Source: Gymnogyps californianus | Taxonomy: Eukaryota > Chordata > Aves > Accipitriformes > Cathartidae | NCBI RefSeq assembly: GCF_018139145.2 | Contig: NC_059485.1 | Span: 17,669,698 to 17,733,697, forward strand | Direction of reading: 5' to 3' | DNA length: 64,000 nt | In this document: in pieces, positions 60,901 through 64,000 of the stretch | How positions within the stretch are numbered: the first letter of the stretch is position 1 | Layout: every line of letters begins with the position of its first letter | Program-made: the position numbers and the translations under genes | The notes under the pieces: model-generated | Seen by the model: the letters and a program-made list of their open reading frames with translations, nothing else | Database searches by the model: none | Told to the model about the DNA's origin: nothing

Positions 60901-63900
60901 TGAACTGTTGCAACATTGTAGATTAATGTCTCGGGGAATCAAGTATTTGCAGTTCTCTTCCCTCAACATGCAGCACTGCAAACTGCGGGAACTGATACTC
61001 CTTCAGTCTAGAAGCACTTGTAAACTGCTAATAGTGTTACTAATGCCCTGTTTGTCAGCTGATAGCTTTGCAGAATGTTATCATCACATGTTGCATTCAT
61101 GTGTTTTCCTCTCAGTTAATTCAGTCTCCTGTGACCACTCCCCTGGGACTGATCATGTTGAAAACTACTTCGGAAGAACTGGCATGTCCGCGGGAAGATC
61201 TCAGCGTAGCCCGGAAAGAAGAGCTACGCAAGCTGCTCCTAGACCAGGTGCAAACAGTGCTTGGGCTCCTCACAGGTATGAGTTACTGCACTCGCAGCGT
61301 TGAAACAAATGTCCTCCTTCACCGTCCCTAAGATGCTAGCGAGCTTGCACATTCTGGGTTCAGTGAAGCAACGTGTGGGCGATGTAGTGCCTGCTCCTGC
61401 AGTTTGAAGACTCAGCTCTACCCTTTGGCATTTGGGTCAGCTTACTATGAAACAAACTTGTGTCGCAGAGCAGCTGTATAGCTACATATGTCCCCCTCTT
61501 TATGAAGAGGGATTGAGACTGTGTGTGTGTAAGCACTTGGTAATTCCTTTGGGCTCACTAGAAGAAGACAATGTTCCTTGTCAAAGCACTAAAGATGTGT
61601 TCTACCAAAGTTCTCTTGCAGTCTCCAGTATGTTTGTTAGATCAATCTGTCTTTTAGCAGGCTGTTCTGAAAAATGTCTCTTTGGCCAGGTATTTTGGAG
61701 AGCATCTGGGACAAACACAGTGTTACTGCTGCCACTCCACCACCATCCCCAACTTCAGGAGAAAGTGGTAAGGATGGCTAAAGCTACAAGATGCTATTTC
61801 CATGTACTTAAACTTGCAATATCAGGCATAGATCCTTCTTTACTGTCTAACCTCTTGTAATAATCCTTTCCTAGAGCTTTTCATAGGCCAACAAATTTCT
61901 GGTCAGACAGACAAACCTTACATGAAGAAGCAATTTCCACTGCAGGGGATGCCCCACTGAAAATGCCACCTCATTGAAAAGTGCACGTACAGCCTCATGT
62001 TGTCCTCAGATGGCAAAAAGCTTTCTGAAGTGTCAGTGCAAAATGCTCTAATGTCAGTGAGTTGGCATTGTCCTCTATGAATTTCAGCTGTAAGCACATC
62101 AAAAGCTAGAGTGGAGCAAAACTGAAGCCCTAAGTAAAAAAAAAAGGTGGCTAGGACTTTGTGTATATATATTGTGAAAGTTTGTGTTCTACTTATTCCT
62201 GTTAGTCTTTCGTGTGGGTGTTTATCAGATCTAAACTCATTTACATGTATGTTTCTTAGTTACCCTCAAAATAGAGAATGTACTTCTATGTCCTTGTACT
62301 TGGCGCACATTTGACTTATCCTGTTAAGGCTAAGTAGGGGATAGATGTATAGGGTCACCCCAGGCATAACGCTGATCTTGATGACTACCAGTTTCTCATG
62401 TGCCTTGATGTAATGTGGGTCATTGTTACATTCAGCTCACCCAAGCATTGTCCAGCAGATTGTGGTGTCTTTGTTCCTGCTTCTTGGAAAACAAAGCAAG
62501 AAGAAATACCATGATGCAGTGAAATCAATATGTTGTCTGATCTTGGCTCTGTCTGCTTTTAACAAGGAAAAAGAAGGGCTTAGGGTCTGGAAACCTGTAA
62601 TATACCCGCTTGTGCGTAGGGAGAAGATGAAACACCTGTGGATCCGATTATTTCTCCAGGGTTGTACTGATACCGAGTTGTGCTCGCTGCAGCATGTTCT
62701 GTGAGTTAACACAGTTGTATCAGATACCTTTGTTTCACTCGTCTTTGGGACCTTAAACAGTTAATTGAGAGTTGCAGATCACTTCCCTGTGGCCAGATTG
62801 CACTGGTCAGCTTAAGACAGTTGCCTGTGATAAGCTTTTGTTAATGTTTTGGTTAGTGTTAAAACTTCCATGTTTAAGTTTTCAAGTGCTTCTTTCCTGT
62901 AGAAGAGCTTAAGGCACTTTTGTATACAAAACATAAACTTAAATGGGAAGAAATATTTCCTTGGTTTTGGGGGGGGGGTGGATTTTGCTGTAGCTAGCAA
63001 AAGTCTGGAAAAAAAGAATATTAACAGAAAAGAACAAAACTTGTAGTATCACTTGGCGAGAGTGAACGTGCTGCTTGGAGAGGGCAGGAGGGCCAGCTTC
63101 ACCCACCCTGGCAGCAAGAGCCTCAGTACTTTGATGTGACGTTGAGTAAGATTGGGGTCTTCCACGGTAAAAAGCTGCTTAATGTTAGTGTGAACTGGTG
63201 GTAGCCGGTGCCTCAGTGGCCAAGAATGATGCTGTATTTTGTACAAAACAGCTTGAATTGCTCGGTGAGCCTGGGTGCACGCTAGCAGATGCCGGTTAAT
63301 GTAGGCACATCCAAGGCCATGCCTGCAGGAGCGGGTACTGCACTGTGAACAGTAGGTTCCAGAATTATCTTGGAAAAAAACTAACACTGGTTTGTTCTGA
63401 GGTGCTAGTAACTTAAACTGATACAACCCAGACAACCTCTGTTTTGTTGTCTAGAGTTGTAATAAAAAAAATAACCGGCACAACAAATTCTGGGCTGATT
63501 GTCAGTGGAAGCCGGTTTGAGATGTCCTCTCAGTTCCTCGGTGAATCACTGGATGGTGCTTGTGCTGAGGCAGCTTTGCATCCACCTGAGTATTCACCTT
63601 GTGACTTTAGATCATATTTCTGAAAGTGAAAGTATGCCATGTTTCTGTTCTGGGTCTTTCCTTTCTCCCCTTTCAGGGAAAACAAACAAACTTCTTACAC
63701 AGCATATTTTCAAGATAATTGCTAGTAATTAAGACTACACTGACAGGTCCTTTAGAAGTTCAGGCTTAATTTCACTGGGTCCTGCCTGTGCAAACTTGTT
63801 TATTTGAAACGTTCTCGGGTTTTTTCTGTGCTCTGCCTTAACTACTCTCTCCATGTTAAAACTGGTTGTGCTTCAAGGTCTTGAAGTCCAAAAAGAAGAG

Positions 63901-64000
63901 CACTGAGTGCTTCCCTCTTGTCCACTGCTTGCTCACTTTCTGTGTTTTGTGAAGGACTCTTTCTTTACTTTCTTTATTAACCAAATGCCCCTTGGGTCGC
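36977..64000 (+). CDS. XPO6: exportin-6, 5' part (exons 1-6; gene continues beyond window)
   Basis: Exportin-6 is an importin-beta-family HEAT-repeat receptor that works with RanGTP to export actin and profilin-actin complexes from the nucleus. Joining 36,977-36,979, 53,483-53,573, 54,965-55,077, 58,233-58,430, 61,116-61,275 and 61,690-61,767 gives an unbroken frame of 214 residues plus one base, about a fifth of the usual 1,125. It starts MASEEASLRALESLM and closely follows vertebrate XPO6. All junctions have GT/AG ends and matching phases. Residues about 31-97 fall in the importin N-terminal domain that binds Ran. The last exon ends in a proline/serine linker (TPPPSPTSGES). The remaining exons lie to the right of 64,000. 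Confidence 0.97.
36980..53482 (+). other. XPO6 intron 1 (16.5 kb)
   Basis: The intron has a GTGAGT donor and CCCAG acceptor. It is AT-richer than the region to the left. No CR1 tail, LTR or coding exon was recognised. Two CpG-bearing GC-rich patches (about 40,560-40,910 and 41,215-41,340) and smaller ones near 45,215-45,350 and 45,940-46,040 contrast with their surroundings. Confidence 0.85.
53483..53573 (+). CDS. XPO6: XPO6 exon 2
   Basis: Acceptor CGTTCCCAG, donor ATAG/GTGAGT. The 91 bases encode residues 2-31 (ASEEASLRALESLM to NERKREI) plus the first base of a glutamate codon. This is the first helix of the HEAT-repeat solenoid. Confidence 0.97.
53574..54964 (+). other. XPO6 intron 2
   Basis: 1,391 bp between exons 2 and 3. 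AT-rich, with no recognisable repeat or exon. Confidence 0.9.
54965..55077 (+). CDS. XPO6: XPO6 exon 3
   Basis: Acceptor ATTTTTTCAG, donor GAG/GTAAGA. The 113 bases encode residues 32-69, EELLNNFAQQIGAWRF through YSLTVFE, most of the first half of the importin N-terminal domain. It ends in phase 0. Confidence 0.97.
55078..58232 (+). other. XPO6 intron 3
   Basis: 3,155 bp with no recognisable repeat family, RNA gene or exon. Short open frames on both strands resemble nothing. Confidence 0.9.
58233..58430 (+). CDS. XPO6: XPO6 exon 4
   Basis: Acceptor TTTCTTTTCCAG, donor CAG/GTAAGA. The 198 bases encode 66 residues (70-135), NLINKMWLGVPSQDK through FFTNILQ, with no gap or frame change. Confidence 0.98.
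58431..61115 (+). other. XPO6 intron 4
   Basis: 2,685 bp, AT-rich, with a 17-base A-rich run near 59,218. No other structure was recognised. Confidence 0.9.
61116..61275 (+). CDS. XPO6: XPO6 exon 5
   Basis: Acceptor TTTTCCTCTCAG, donor ACAG/GTATGA. The 160 bases encode residues 136-188 (LIQSPVTTPLGLIM through TVLGLLT) plus one base of a glycine codon. Confidence 0.98.
61276..61689 (+). other. XPO6 intron 5
   Basis: The shortest XPO6 intron in the window, 414 bp. No feature apart from splice sites. Confidence 0.9.
61690..61767 (+). CDS. XPO6: XPO6 exon 6
   Basis: Acceptor TTTGGCCAG, donor AGTG/GTAAGG. The 78 bases complete the split glycine and encode ILESIWDKHSVTAA followed by the proline/serine-rich TPPPSPTSGES, ending with one base of the next codon. 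The tract has SP/TP sites and marks a flexible loop after the first HEAT repeats. Confidence 0.97.
61768..64000 (+). other. XPO6 intron 6 (continues beyond window)
   Basis: No exon resembling the expected continuation (G-D-L-L-S-N-L-L-Q-S-P) is present with proper splice sites, so exon 7 should lie beyond 64,000. It contains an 11-base G run near 62,970. Confidence 0.75.

Noticed and set aside
61831..61860. DPSLLSNLL followed by a stop, resembling the start of the expected XPO6 exon 7
   Set aside because: There is no proper acceptor, the phase is wrong and a stop follows at once. It lies 64 bp after the exon 6 donor. Chance similarity.
63049..63435. 128-codon minus-strand open frame with a cysteine/histidine-rich stretch
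   Set aside because: It lies in XPO6 intron 6. The Cys/His spacing fits no zinc-finger class I know, and there is no promoter or splice support.

Overview
The window looks like a stretch of bird (at least archosaur) nuclear DNA. It carries a CR1 LINE with the typical 8-bp CR1 tail repeats, two multi-exon vertebrate genes with compact introns, two strong CpG islands, several GC-rich minisatellites, and few other interspersed repeats. The order SBK1 - XPO6 matches the neighbourhood known from human 16p11.2, and the two genes are arranged head to head: SBK1 runs on the minus strand and XPO6 on the plus strand. No prokaryotic-type operon, CRISPR array or tRNA/rRNA gene was found.

Layout. 1-11,470 is intergenic DNA downstream of SBK1. 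It holds a 5'-truncated CR1 copy (about 3,166-4,409), a decayed CR1 piece (about 7,005-7,225), and a TATA box with four CCAAT boxes at 5,182-5,301 that points into sequence with no usable reading frame. SBK1 (a serine/threonine kinase) has its polyadenylation signal at 11,486-11,491, a 2-kb GC-rich 3'UTR with a (CAG)10 tract, and three coding exons between 13,511 and 15,547. Its probable non-coding first exon lies in the CpG island at about 22,300-23,480. One base is missing from its last coding exon, as judged by the frame of the conserved kinase protein. SBK1's first intron contains a 70-bp, nearly perfect, spacer-less palindrome. 23,500-36,000 is the intergenic space between the two promoters: GC-rich, with minisatellites and several AT-rich islands that may be regulatory.

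XPO6 (exportin-6, the nuclear exporter of actin-profilin) starts in the CpG island at about 36,020-37,200. Its promoter lacks a TATA box and carries an X-box palindrome, two NRF1 sites, a YY1/TISU element, a CCAAT box and an ETS-type site. Exon 1 contributes only the start ATG. After a 16.5-kb intron, exons 2-6 encode residues 2-214, and the gene runs off the right edge of the window. The two genes are functionally unrelated as far as is known; they are neighbours by conserved synteny. The most notable unexplained items are the palindrome, the orphan TATA/CCAAT promoter, the SBK1 frame break and the set of RFX-type X-boxes.
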